DNA of 64,000 nucleotides from Cercis canadensis (taxonomy: Eukaryota; Streptophyta; Magnoliopsida; Fabales; Fabaceae), in assembly GCA_003255065.1 (NCBI GenBank), contig QAOA01006558.1, forward strand, positions 124,001 through 188,000. The letters run 5' to 3'. Every line of letters begins with the position of its first letter. Position 1 is the stretch's first letter. The notes below the pieces were generated by a model, which was given only the letters and a program-made list of their open reading frames with translations, was not told where the DNA came from and did not search any database. Of this stretch, positions 11,964 to 23,500 are shown one piece after another. Made by a program: the position numbers and the translations under genes.

Positions 11964-12300
11964 GTGTTACCTTATACTACAAGTAATTTTGGTGAACTGG
12001 ATATAAATTAATTAATTTGATAGTCTTGGTAGCTTGTCACTCAGCAATCAACACACATTCGTCATGTTCTATCCTTCTTAGGAACTAGAAGCACTGGCAC
12101 TATGCATTGACTCATGCTCTCCCTCACATGACCCTTGGTCATAAGTTCTCCTACTTGCCTTTGAAGCTCCTTGGTCTCCTTCAAGTTGCTCCTATAAGCT
12201 GGCCTATTAGGAATGATGGTAATTTAATGTTCAATCCCACACATTGAAGGCAATCTACTTAGACCGTCATTGAGAAAAATGTCCTCAAATTCTTGTAAAA
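11964..12300. repeat. Partial segmental duplication, copy 2
   Basis: Repeats 11154-11490, including the LTR end/Ty3 junction, with scattered substitutions (by eye roughly one in ten). Because it carries the junction, it arose after the Athila insertion. Confidence 0.85.
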
Positions 12301-12790
12301 TCAGGCCAAGCCTTCTCCTTTCTCTTGGTTTTGCCGCTATCTGTATTATTCAATGCCAACACACATCACTTTTAGAATTTGCCTCACATTTGCTTTCCAT
12401 TGTTCCATCTTTTCTGATAACTATCATAAACATTCTTACATCAGTGCACATAAGTTGAATGAAAGGTTTGAAGAATTATAAATCTAAAACCCAGCTATTT
12501 GATTCTTTGTCGCACTATAGTTGTAGGAATTGAGGATCTAAAATCTTAGCAACTAATAGCGGGAGAAATCTCGACAAACGGCAAAACAATTGACTTCAAT
12601 GGTGAACAGTAATAGGAGAGTGAAAATGAGCACGAAATTGATAAAGGATAAGACTCAAGAGGATTCTAATAGAAGATGAGGGCAAAGCTTGGAAATTTGG
12701 TTTTTCATCAAGGACTATTTTGTTTAGAAAATTTAGAATTTTGGCTAGTGAGAAAGCTCAAAATAGCTTTTGCAATACCTTATTTTCATA
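12301..12790. other. Intergenic, no gene recognised
   Basis: Non-TE-looking AT-rich sequence after the Ty3 breakpoint. Short frames are present but match no domain I know. Confidence 0.4.
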
Positions 12791-13114
12791 AGCTACATAG
12801 AGTAACTTATCAAAATAAGCTCAAATGAGCTTATTCAACCTGTATAAGATATAAAAATAAGCTAAACCAAACACTTAAAGAAGGTCTCAAAAGCATTTAT
12901 GGAAGTAGAGAAGCCTAAATAAGCTATTTATAAGCTTATCCAAATGTTCTTAAGCTACATAGAGTAACTTATCAAAATAAGCTCAAATGAGCTTATTCAA
13001 CCTGTATAAGATATAAAAATAAGCTAAACCAAACACTTAAAAAAGGTCTCAAAAGCATTTATGGAAGTAGAGAAGCCTAAATAAGCTATTTATAAGCTTA
13101 TCCAAATGTTCTTA
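12791..13114. repeat. 162-bp tandem duplication with internal palindromes
   Basis: Two nearly identical 162-bp units (12791-12952 and 12953-13114), each containing the palindrome ataagctcaaatgagcttat and further ataagct/agcttat strings. By eye the units differ at very few sites, so the duplication is recent or under homogenisation. Confidence 0.85.
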
Positions 13115-13426
13115 ATGCTCTTTTCTACCCACCAAGGGGTGCTAGCCCAAATACAGTAGAAGGAAGAGAAACAACAAACCGAGACACAACAGAAGCTTGA
13201 ATGAGAGAAGAGAAGCTGGTGGAGTTTCCATGTGCTAGCCATAGAAGGGTTTGGGTTTCTCTTACACAAGCTCATGTGATGTGGGCTCATGTTGTGAATG
13301 TTCCTAATCCAATTGTTGCTGCATGTCTTTTTGGGCTGGTTGCTGATCCCAATGCAATTTGTTTCTCTATCTTGGTCTTATTCTTATTAGTCTCACTTGC
13401 AAGAGATTTTGTCTCAATTGTAGTTA
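13115..13426. other. Intergenic, one unrecognised 77-aa frame
   Basis: A frame at 13201-13434 starts MREEKLVEFP and ends in a hydrophobic stretch (CFSILVLFLLVSLA). I do not recognise it, it runs into the MITE, and it is probably chance. Confidence 0.3.
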
Positions 13427-13435
13427 TTAAATAAA

Positions 13436-13926
13436 AGTTTAAATGTACTGCAAGTCTTTATATTTTAGACAAATTTTGAATCAGGTCCTTATACTTTTTT
13501 TTTTTTCCTCTTTTGAGGTCCTTATAGTTTAAATTTTTTTTAATAGGGTCCATGCCGTTACTTTCAGTTATAACTTTGTTAGTTTAATTCTCACGTGACA
13601 AACAATTTGTCTATATGGCAATAAAAGAAGCTGATGTGACACAAAAATTATCATATCATCATCTTTACCAACTTCAAACTTTAAGAGAAAAGATAATAAA
13701 GTGACAATTTTTATGTCATTTTGGCGTCACGTCAACTTTTTTTTATTGTCATATAGACCAACTATTTGTTATGTGAGCATTAAATTGATGAAGTTATAAC
13801 TAGAAGTGACAGTAGAAACTCAATTAAAAAAATTTTAAACTATAAAGACCTAAAAAAAGAAAAAAAAATTATAAATACCTAATTTAAAATTTGTTCAACT
13901 ATAAATACTTGTAACATATTTAAACC
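13436..13926. mobile_element. MULE-type MITE with 9-bp target duplication
   Basis: The long imperfect terminal inverted repeats begin agtttaaatgtactgcaag and end cttgtaacatatttaaacc. Both sides carry the identical 9-mer TTAAATAAA (13427-13435 and 13927-13935), the duplication size of Mutator-like elements. There is no coding sequence inside. Terminal and subterminal sequence (caataaaagaagctgatgtg) is shared with the larger element at 28864-30006. It lies about 600 bp upstream of the DRP1 start codon. Confidence 0.85.
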
Positions 13927-13935
13927 TTAAATAAA

Positions 13936-14529
13936 TATTTGAATTAGATTATAAACATAATTGGGTTTGAATCTTAACAAAGTTTCATTATCTAAATTTA
14001 GGCAAGAATAACTTATTTTAAAGTTAAAGTGGCATTGGTTGAATTTGGCGGTTGCCCTGCCATAATACAGCCGCTCCAGCCTCCAGCTCCTCCATCTCGA
14101 GGCGGTTAGACACCCATATTTCCAGCCACCCAATCATCCCTCCAATAATCACACAGACAAACAGAGTCGCCAAAAATCACAAGTTCCCAGTGGGCCCCAC
14201 AGAGAATTTCAAATTTTGAAATTTCAAACAGTCATACGTTAAAGGCAAAGCGAAAAAGCCATTTTTTACATCATGCCCCACTCTGCCTCTGCTCTACACC
14301 AATCACAACGGTGCTAATAGCGCGTACCATATTATTTCTCTTTCCTTCTGCTGTGACCTATGTCCAAAAGGGGCATTTCTTCTCTCTCTCTCTTTCTAGA
14401 ATTCGCGTCCGTTTGAAGTCGTTTCAGGTTTTACTGGTTCCTGTTCATCGTTGAGCTGGTTCCGGAAATCTAGGGTTTCTGAAGCTCAAGAACTAGCTAG
14501 CTCGAATCTTTTATTTTCTTCTGTGCAAG
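13936..14529 (+). promoter_or_regulatory. Promoter and 5' UTR region of the DRP1 gene
   Basis: This is the interval between the MITE and the DRP1 ATG. A CT-rich tract (ttctctctctctctttct, about 14377-14397) is typical of plant core promoters and 5' leaders; I see no clear TATAAA box. The transcription start is not determinable from sequence alone. A GC-richer stretch at 14040-14170 stands out from its surroundings. Confidence 0.4.
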
Positions 14530-17500
14530 ATGACAACCATGGAGAGCTTGATTGGCTTGGTGAACCGCATCCAGAGGGCTTGTACTGTGCTTGGTGATTA
14601 TGGAGGTGGTGACAATACGTTTTCTTCTTTATGGGAAGCTCTTCCTTCAGTTGCTGTTGTGGGTGGACAGGTCCGTCTCTTCGATCTGATCATTTTACAC
14701 GGAATTTAAGCTCAAGCAAGAATTTTCCAGAGAAAGAGTGAAAATTTGTGGCGGAAGAGAAAAAAAAAATCAAATATTAAATTTTTTATTTTTACTGGGT
14801 GGGATTTCTGATTTTTATTTTTGGTTTTCTTTTAAATGAGAGCAGAGTTCGGGAAAGTCTTCAGTTTTGGAGAGCATTGTTGGCCGTGATTTTCTTCCTA
14901 GAGGATCAGGTTTGCGTTTTCATCTTCTATTTTAGTTTAATTAATTATTAATTACCTTTTTTCGTGTGTGTGTATGTTTTTTTTTTTTAATTTTAATTTA
15001 TCGATTTTATTTGAGTGATTCTTCTTTGAATTGCAGGGATTGTTACAAGGCGTCCTTTGGTGTTGCAGCTTCATAAGACGGAAGAAGGGTCGCAAGAGTA
15101 TGCTGAGTTCCTTCACTTGCCAAGGAGAAAGTTCTCGGATTTTTGTATGTAACCTCCATCCTGTGTTTCCTTGTGTCAGTATTAATGATCATTATCTACT
15201 CAACATTTTCCCCTGATGTTATTTTACTTTATAGGATGAGTAGTCTTAAATGGTATACTTTTTATGGTTTTTGGGTTGTTAATGAAAGAATTTTAATTAT
15301 TGTTTTAATCCCTTGATTTATAGTGAATAAATTTAGGTGTTTTTCATTACAAAATAGTGTAGTTAGTATTAAATTCCTTTTTTAAAATTAACTAACAGAT
15401 AATATTTTGATAGTAGTAGAGATTTCTTCAATTGTGGGTATGGGGGATGAAAATTCAGTTTGTCATTTAATAGGATTCTACCCTATTCTATACTGTTCCT
15501 ACTCTAAGGTAAGAGCAGAAATTATATAAATAACTTTTGATAAAAAGTTTATAGATATTGAGGCTATGTGTTTGACTAATTATGCTTTTAATTTTCATTT
15601 TTATTGACAATAAAAAGATATTCTATTTGTAACCCTTGGAGGTCCAAAATAGAAAAAATTAATGCATAAAAATTAAAAGTGCTTTATAAGAGTTGTTTGT
15701 TGCTTATATAGATTTTTTGTTGGTGGTTTATGGGGGTTTTAATATGCTATGTGGATTAATCTTATCTAGTTTCCCTCCTTGTGATTTTTTGAATGATATA
15801 CCTACCTTATCTGCCTCATTTTTCAAACTGACGTGGTAAATTGTTATGCTTTCTTCAAGATGAATTTTTTTAACAATGATACAGATAAATATTACATGGA
15901 TCATCATTGTCTAGTTAGATTTTCCTATTAAATTCATCTGTGGATGTTTGGACTCTGCTACTGTGACTTATTATAGAATTATTCTTTCGTGTGACTTATT
16001 TTTATCATTATCCTCCTTACCTGTCATTGGCTAGCTTTAATCTATCACGTGATCATTGTGACTGCCAACTGGACTTACTGATGCAGTAGTTCTTTATGTG
16101 ATTGATTTTTCTTGTTTTTCTATTGCTTAAGATACAAATGATGGTAATACTTATATTTTACAATCTGGGTTTTCGTGTTGCAGCCCTGGTCCGCAAGGAA
16201 ATTTCAGATGAAACTGATAGATTAACTGGGAAGACAAAACAAATATCACCTATTCCAATTCACCTTAGTATCTATTCTCCAAATGGTGCGTTTGAATTAT
16301 TGTTCTCTCTAGGTTTCTGATATCTTTCAAACTGGATGATTGGTTATACACATTTTTGACTCTTTCTTGTAGACAACTGGTTTTAGCTATTGTGTCTATT
16401 ATGGTAGTAGTTTAGTGTTTTAAAGAATGAGCTTATCACAGTTGTCTTCTTTTCTTATAAAAGAAAAAAACTATTGAAGAAAGAAAAGAAAATATTGCAA
16501 CATTAGAGGATAATCTATGCTCCTATGAGAGGAAAAGAGAACAGGAACAAGAACCCTATAACATGGTATCTATACAATGTATAGCCCTTTATTTTGTTTG
16601 CATGCTTGATAAGGAAGCACCCTATAACAACCATTGGCAGAACACCACAAGGAAGGCAGCAATCCTATTCCACCAAAGTGAAAGATGCAAAATCTTCAGC
16701 TTCAAAGATATTTTCTTTATGCTTCAACCAAATACAAGTCAGGCCTCTCAAAACTTTTCCCTCCTTTCCTCTGCCAAGTCCTCTATGCGCACCATGAGGA
16801 ATTCTTATAACTTTCCTGGACGAAAACCCTTGGCTCATAGAAAGAGTGTACTTCAAATGTCCTAGCTGCTTGGCCATGTAGAAATGGTTGCTTCTCAAAA
16901 AGCTACTAAAACATATTGCACACAACATTCTACTTGCAACAAATTATTGTATTAATCTGAGTGAGTTTGATACTTCAAAAAAAGGATTCAAACTTTGAGA
17001 AAGGGGGCGGGGGAACCTTCCCTGAAGTTGTAGCAAGAAATCTGGAAAACAAGGAATTGAAGGAAGTTTTTACAAGTATAAGAACCAGACCCAAAGTCCA
17101 CACTCTTATCTGCATCAAGCCTCTCTATGGAAAAAAATTGAAAGTTTCAAGACACCTTGGAACTTAGCAAAGTTAAATAGATCATTGATGGTGTCAAGAA
17201 GAAAAGAATATCACCAATCCACAGATGTTTTAAAACCTTACAAGAGCCACTACACATCCTCAAACCAACCAAGGGTAGCAAAGATGAGTGCTCTTGAGAG
17301 ATGAACTACCAAGTACTATATGTGTGTGGCATAAAGTGCTGGTTTAGCATTGCAACAATTATGAAATTCTAAGTAGTGGGGCTTCTAAGATTTGCATTAA
17401 AAATTTGAATTTGCCTTCCTTTTCTCTTCCCATAGAGGCCTGTAGAGGCTGCTGAACATGCTACTTTAATATTTTTCTGTGTTTATTTAATTTATATATC

Positions 17501-20500
17501 TATCTTTATTAACTTCTTCATTTAAGTCTATTTATTTTTGCATTCCTTTGAAACCATTATTATATGGCATAGAATGAGGAGAGTACTTAAATTGTCATTT
17601 AAAGTTCTACAAGTATTATAATTCCTGCATTTACTGACTCAAATTCTTGGCTTTTTCTTGTTCATTTGAACAGTTGTCAACCTAACCTTAATTGATTTGC
17701 CGGGTTTGACTAAAGTTGCTGTAGGTATGTTTTTTATGTAATTCCTATTCATTAATAGGTTTTTTGCATAATTTGATTTTTTTTCCCCATAATATAGTCA
17801 TTAACAATTATGTGTGTCATTTTCAGAGGGTCAGCCGGAGAGTATTGTTCAAGACATTGAAACAATGGTTCGAACTTATGTTGAGAAGGTAAAAGGATGT
17901 ATTTATATTTCCCTTGTGCAGTGAATATGTAGTGACATATTCTTTGATATGACTTTTATCTCCTTTTTCTATCCCAAGTGAATTACTTAGGGTGCAAGCA
18001 TATTCTTTAGTCTGACTTGGTGATGAATCTGGACCTATTTTGTTGTCAACTGATTATATTACATAATCAACTATGCAGAAGATGTGTGTAAACATGATCA
18101 ACTATTGGGTTTGATTTAAATAAATAGGTAACGATGGTATTCATCAAACTTTCTCATTCATTTTTGTCCAAAGATTTTTGTTTTCTGGAAGGAAGGAAGG
18201 ATGCAATGTGCTGGGAAAGGGGGAAGGGGGAGTAGATGGGAATCAAACTGCTGATATCACATCCCTGTTCCCAAGGCCAGAGGAGGTGCTTTAGAGCTGC
18301 AGATCTATGACTGTGATGTTGGTAGCAGCATGTTTCTGTTGCCCTACTTGTAGCTATGATGCACATGTCTCTGTTGACTTATTTCTTCTCATATGCATAA
18401 TCTCATTTGTAATGCTATTTTTCTTTTATATTTGTTTCTTACTATGGTTTCATAGGGGTTACTGTTGTCATATTTCCTTTCTCTCTGTTTCTATTGGTGG
18501 TGACAACCGTTTTATTGTTTTGTTTTTGTTGAAGCTTTTTTAAATAAACTATTAGCAACAAGTAATATCCCCAGGTTATATATTTGCTTTAATTAAGTAA
18601 GTTTGTGCTTTCAGCCTAATTGCATTATACTAGCAATATCTCCAGCCAATCAAGACATTGCAACCTCTGATGCAATTAAACTTGCCAGGGAAGTGGATCC
18701 CACAGGTATTTTGTTTTCTATGCAAGTAATGAACACTTTACTTTTGCTTGAGTCATTGTTTGTCCGTTAAAATTTTGTTTGTAACCTGATTAGGTGAAAG
18801 GACATTTGGTGTCTTGACAAAGCTGGATTTGATGGACAAGGGAACTAATGCATTGGATGTAATCTCTCTCTTGCTCTCTCCCCTAGTGGCTTTTTGTTTT
18901 TTGGTTGTGACGCTTCTAGTTTGAAGGAATACTTTTCCCTCTTACGCACTTTTGTTCACTCAAGGTCCTTGAAGGAAGATCTTACCGTCTGCAACAGCCA
19001 TGGGTTGGTATTGTGAATCGATCCCAAGCAGATATCAATAAAAATGTTGATATGATTGTAGCTAGACGCAAGGAGCGTGAGTACTTTGCAACCAGTCCTG
19101 ACTATGGGCACTTAGGCAATAAAATGGGTTCAGAATACCTTGCAAAACTCCTCTCACAGGTTTGCTTTTTGAAAGTTATTATTTTCCCTTCTTTTGTAAA
19201 TAGGTTATAGGATATCATTTTAATCAATATGTGTTTGTTTGTAGCACTTGGAGGCAGTAATCAGGGCACGGATACCTAGTATAACATCATTGATAAATAA
19301 AAGTATTGATGAACTTGAGTCAGAAATGGATCATCTTGGGAGACCTATTGCTCTTGATGCTGGGGTGAGTGGTTTACATTTGTAATGGCTTTTTGAAATT
19401 GAAACTTCTTTTATGATATCATTTGTTCCTGTGAGAATAGTGGAAAAGGTTGTGAGACTAGCTTCTCACATCTATTATTTATACTAATTGTACAGCAATA
19501 ACGGGCCTAATCATGGGCCTAATCATAAGCTAATTACAAGCCTAAAAATATGCTATAATAACTACAGTATTTACAGCTAATATTCTAACACTCCCCCTCA
19601 AGCTGGAGCATACATATTATATGTTCCAAGCTTGTTACAAATGTAGTTAACCCGAGGGCCTCTGAGAGACTTCGTGAATATGTCTGCTAGCTGGTCATTT
19701 GATCTAACAAAACTAGTAGCAATATCCCCTGAAAGTATTTTCTGTCTAATAAAGTGACAGTCAATCTCTATATGTTTGGTCCTTTCATGGAAGACTGGAT
19801 TGGAGGCAATGCGGAGAGCTGCTTGGTTATCGCATATTAGTTTCATCTATTGAATCTTCATGAATTTTAACTCCTGAAGTAACTGTTTTAGCCATATGAG
19901 CTCACAAGTTGCTTTAGCCATGACTCGGTATTTTGCCTCAGCCGTAGATAGAGCAACAATTGATTGTTTCTTGCTCTTCCATGACACTAGCTTGCCCCCA
20001 ACAAATACACAATATCCAGTGGTTGAGCGTCTATCGTATGGACAGCCTGCCTAGTCACATCTGAATATCCAACCACCTGAGTATGTCCTCTACTTTCATA
20101 CAATAGGCCTTTACCTGGTGCCTTGATGTATTTTAAAATACGAACTACTGCATCCCAATGACTATCACACGGAGCACTTAGAAATTGACTAAGTACACTC
20201 ATAAGGAAGGCAATATTAGGACGTGTCACTGTAAGGTAGTTGAGTTTCCCAACAAGTCTCCAATATCTACTAGGATCTGATAAGGGCTCCCCCTGATCAG
20301 CTAGGAGCTTGACATTTGGATCCATTGGAGTCTCCACAAGTTTGCAGTTTGACATACTTGTTTCTTTCAATATATCAAAGGCATATTTTCGCTGTGAGAT
20401 GGTAACACCCTTTCGGGATTGAGCAACTTCTATTCCTAGAAAATACTTGAGTTTGCCCAAATCTTTTGTTTGAAAGTGCTGGAATAGATGTTGCTTGAGT

Positions 20501-23500
20501 TTTTGTATGCCTTCTTGATCATTCCCTGTAATCACAATGTCATCCACATAGACAATCAAGTAAAATCATCGGTTAGGGGATGAGTGAAAGTAAAAGACTG
20601 AATGATCAGCCTCACTCCGAGTCATACCAAACTGTAGGACAATTGAACTAAATCTCCCAAACCAAGTCCGTGGAGATTGTTTAAGTCCATAGAGAGATCG
20701 GCGAAGTCGACACACCAATCTAGACTCCCCCTGAGCAACAAATCCAGGAGGTTGCTCCATATAAACTTCCTCTTGCAATTCGCCATGTAGAAAGACATTT
20801 TTAATATCCAATTGATAAAGGGGCCANNNNNNNNNNNNNNNNNNNNNNNNNNNNNNNNNNNNNNNNNNNNNNNNNNNNNNNNNNNNNNNNNNNNNNNNNN
20901 NNNNNNNNNNNNNNNNNNNNNNNNNNNNNNNNNNNNNNNNNNNNNNNNNNNNNNNNNNNNNNNNGACATTTGGATCCATTGGAGTCTCCACAGGTTTGCA
21001 GTTTGACATACCTGTTTCTTTCAATATATCAAAGGCATATTTTCGCTATGAGATGGTAACACCCTTTCGGGATTGAGAAACTTCTATTCCTAGAAAATAC
21101 TTGAGTTTGCCCAAATCTTTTGTTTGAAAGTGCTGAAATAGATGTTGCTTGAGTTTTTGTATGCCTTCTTGATCATTCCCTGTAATCACAATGTCATCCA
21201 CATAACAATCAAGTAAAAGCATCGGTTAGGGGATGAGTGAAAGTAAAAGACTGAATGATCAGCCTCACTCTGAGTCATACCAAACTGTAGACAACTGAAC
21301 TAAATCTCCCAAACCAAGCCCGTGGAGATTGTTTAAGTCCATAGAGAGATCGGCGAAGTTGACACACCAATCCAGACTCCTCCTGAGTAACAAATCCAGG
21401 AGGTTACTCCATATAAACTTCCTCTTACAATTCGCCATGTAGAAAGACATTTTTAATATCCAATTGATAAAGGGGCCAGTGGTGAATGACAGCCATAGAG
21501 AGAAAGAGGCGAACATAGGCCATCTTGGCAACTGGAGAGAAGGTATAACCATAATCAAGTCCGTAGATCTGGGTGTATCCCTTGGCAACCAAGCGGGCTT
21601 TCAAACGATCTATTTGGCCATTAGGGCCAACTTTGACTGTATAAACCCAACGACAACCAACAGTGGATTTACCACGTGATAGAGGCACCAAATCCCAAGT
21701 GCTATTAGAGTCTAAAGCAGCCATCTCATCAATCATTGCCTTATGCTAGCCTGGGTCTGAAAGTGCTTCACCTACATTTTTAGGAATAGAAACAGGAGAT
21801 AAAGACGACACAAAAGCAGAATATTGTGGAGACAAACGGTGATAGCTCACAAAATTATAAATGGGATAAGGATTGCGAGTAGAACGAATACCTTTGCGGT
21901 CAGCAATAGATCGGTCCAAGTCAGAGATCGGAACCTGAGAAGTGACTGGAGCAGGAGATGAATCCAATGGGGCAAGAGCAGGGAGGTCATTGGTGGGAGG
22001 GTTGTCAACAGGCTCAGGACGGGTGGCATAATGGTAGGTGAGGAGAGGAGGTGCCAAGTCCTTTGTAGGACCAGTGGAGTCATGGGAAGAAATAACCTGT
22101 GGAAGAGGACTAGTGCAAGAAATAGGGAGAACCCGAGTAACAGTAGAACAATCAGGATGCCCTAAAGAAGGAAAGAAAGAGGTTGTCTCAAAGAATGTGA
22201 CATCCGGGGAAACAAGATATCGTTTGAGCTCAGGAGAGAAACAACTGTAACCTTTTTGCAAATGGGAATAACCCAAAAAGACACATTTGAGAGATTTTGC
22301 ATGTAACTTATCGTTACCTGGAGTGAGATCATGAACAAAACATATGCAACCGAAGACACAAAGAGAAAGAGAGTAGAGTGGCTGATTGGGAAACAAAAGA
22401 GAATGAGACACCTGGTTTTGTAAAACAGAGGATGACATGCGACTAATCAAATAACATGCAGTGATAACCGCTTCTCCCCAAAAATGCAGTGGAACATTAT
22501 TTTGAATGAGGAGAGTACGGGCAGTCTCAATCAGGTGTCTATTTTTTTGCTCAGCCACTCCATTTTGTTGAGGAGTATGAGCATAAGAAGAGTGATGGAG
22601 AATGCCCTGAGAAGTCATAAAAGATTGAAATGGAGCAGAAAAATATTCTCGGGCATTATCACTTCGGAAGGTGCGAATGGTCATTCCAAATTGAGTTTTA
22701 ATTTTTGAGCAAAAGGTTTGAAAAATAGAGAAAAGTTTTGAACGATTTTTTATTAAAAATAACCAAGTACATCGGGAAAAATCATTAACAAAGGTAACAA
22801 AGTATTGAAAACCCAAAGTTGAGTTGACACGACTAGGACCCCATACATTAGAATGAACCAGTGAAAAAGGAGACTCGGCTCGTTTATTGACACGACTAGG
22901 AAAGAACTACGAACATGTTTGCCTAATTGACAAGACTCACATTCTAAAGAAGAGACACTAGAGAGACTCGGCACCATTTTCTATAGTTTTTGTAAGCTAG
23001 GATGTCCCAAACGATGATGAAAAAGTTCAGGTGAATCAGAAGCAATACAAGCCACAGGAGATGGTGGTGGGGCGAGGTAGTATAGCCCACGAGACTCATG
23101 TCCAACTCCAATCATCCTCCCAGTGTTCCGCTCTTGTACAATAACCGAATTAGCATCAAAGTTAACAGAATAAAGGAGGGTTTGAGTTAATTTGCTAACA
23201 AAAATCAAATTAAATGGACACCTAGGCACAAAGAGAACAAAATTTAAAGATAGGGAGGGCAAGGGTGTGGCCTGACCAATGCCTCTGATTGTAGTGTGTG
23301 AGCCATCAGCTAAGGTAACAGTGGATAATGAATTAGAATAAGTGATATGAGAAAATAAATTCTTGTTACCAGACAAGTGATCAGAAGCACCAGAATCAAG
23401 AACCCAAGGTCCAAGAGAGGAGGACTGAGAGATGCATGCAATAGGATTACCAGTCTGAGCAATAGAGGCAATGGAGGTGGACCGCTGGTTGTCTTGGAAT

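Larger units (their letters stand above)
11230..12300 (-). mobile_element. Ty3/gypsy retrotransposon, right part (protease-RT linker and RT start), partly duplicated
   Basis: This continues the minus-strand Ty3 element interrupted at 6383. On the minus strand, the codons for RMCVDCR run across the Athila insertion point. The 5' portion of this Ty3 element (gag, protease core, 5' LTR) is absent to the right of 12300, where unrelated sequence begins. Confidence 0.8.

Noticed and set aside
12791-13114. CRISPR-like or satellite array
   Set aside because: Only two units, no spacers, and a plant context; it is a simple tandem duplication.
13201-13434. 77-codon frame with a hydrophobic tail upstream of DRP1
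   Set aside because: No recognisable family, it overlaps the MITE boundary, and no splice or promoter context supports it.
16440-17400. Possible retroelement or extra exons within DRP1 intron 4
   Set aside because: Open frames on both strands but no domain, terminal repeats or target duplication; the flanking exons join in frame without it.
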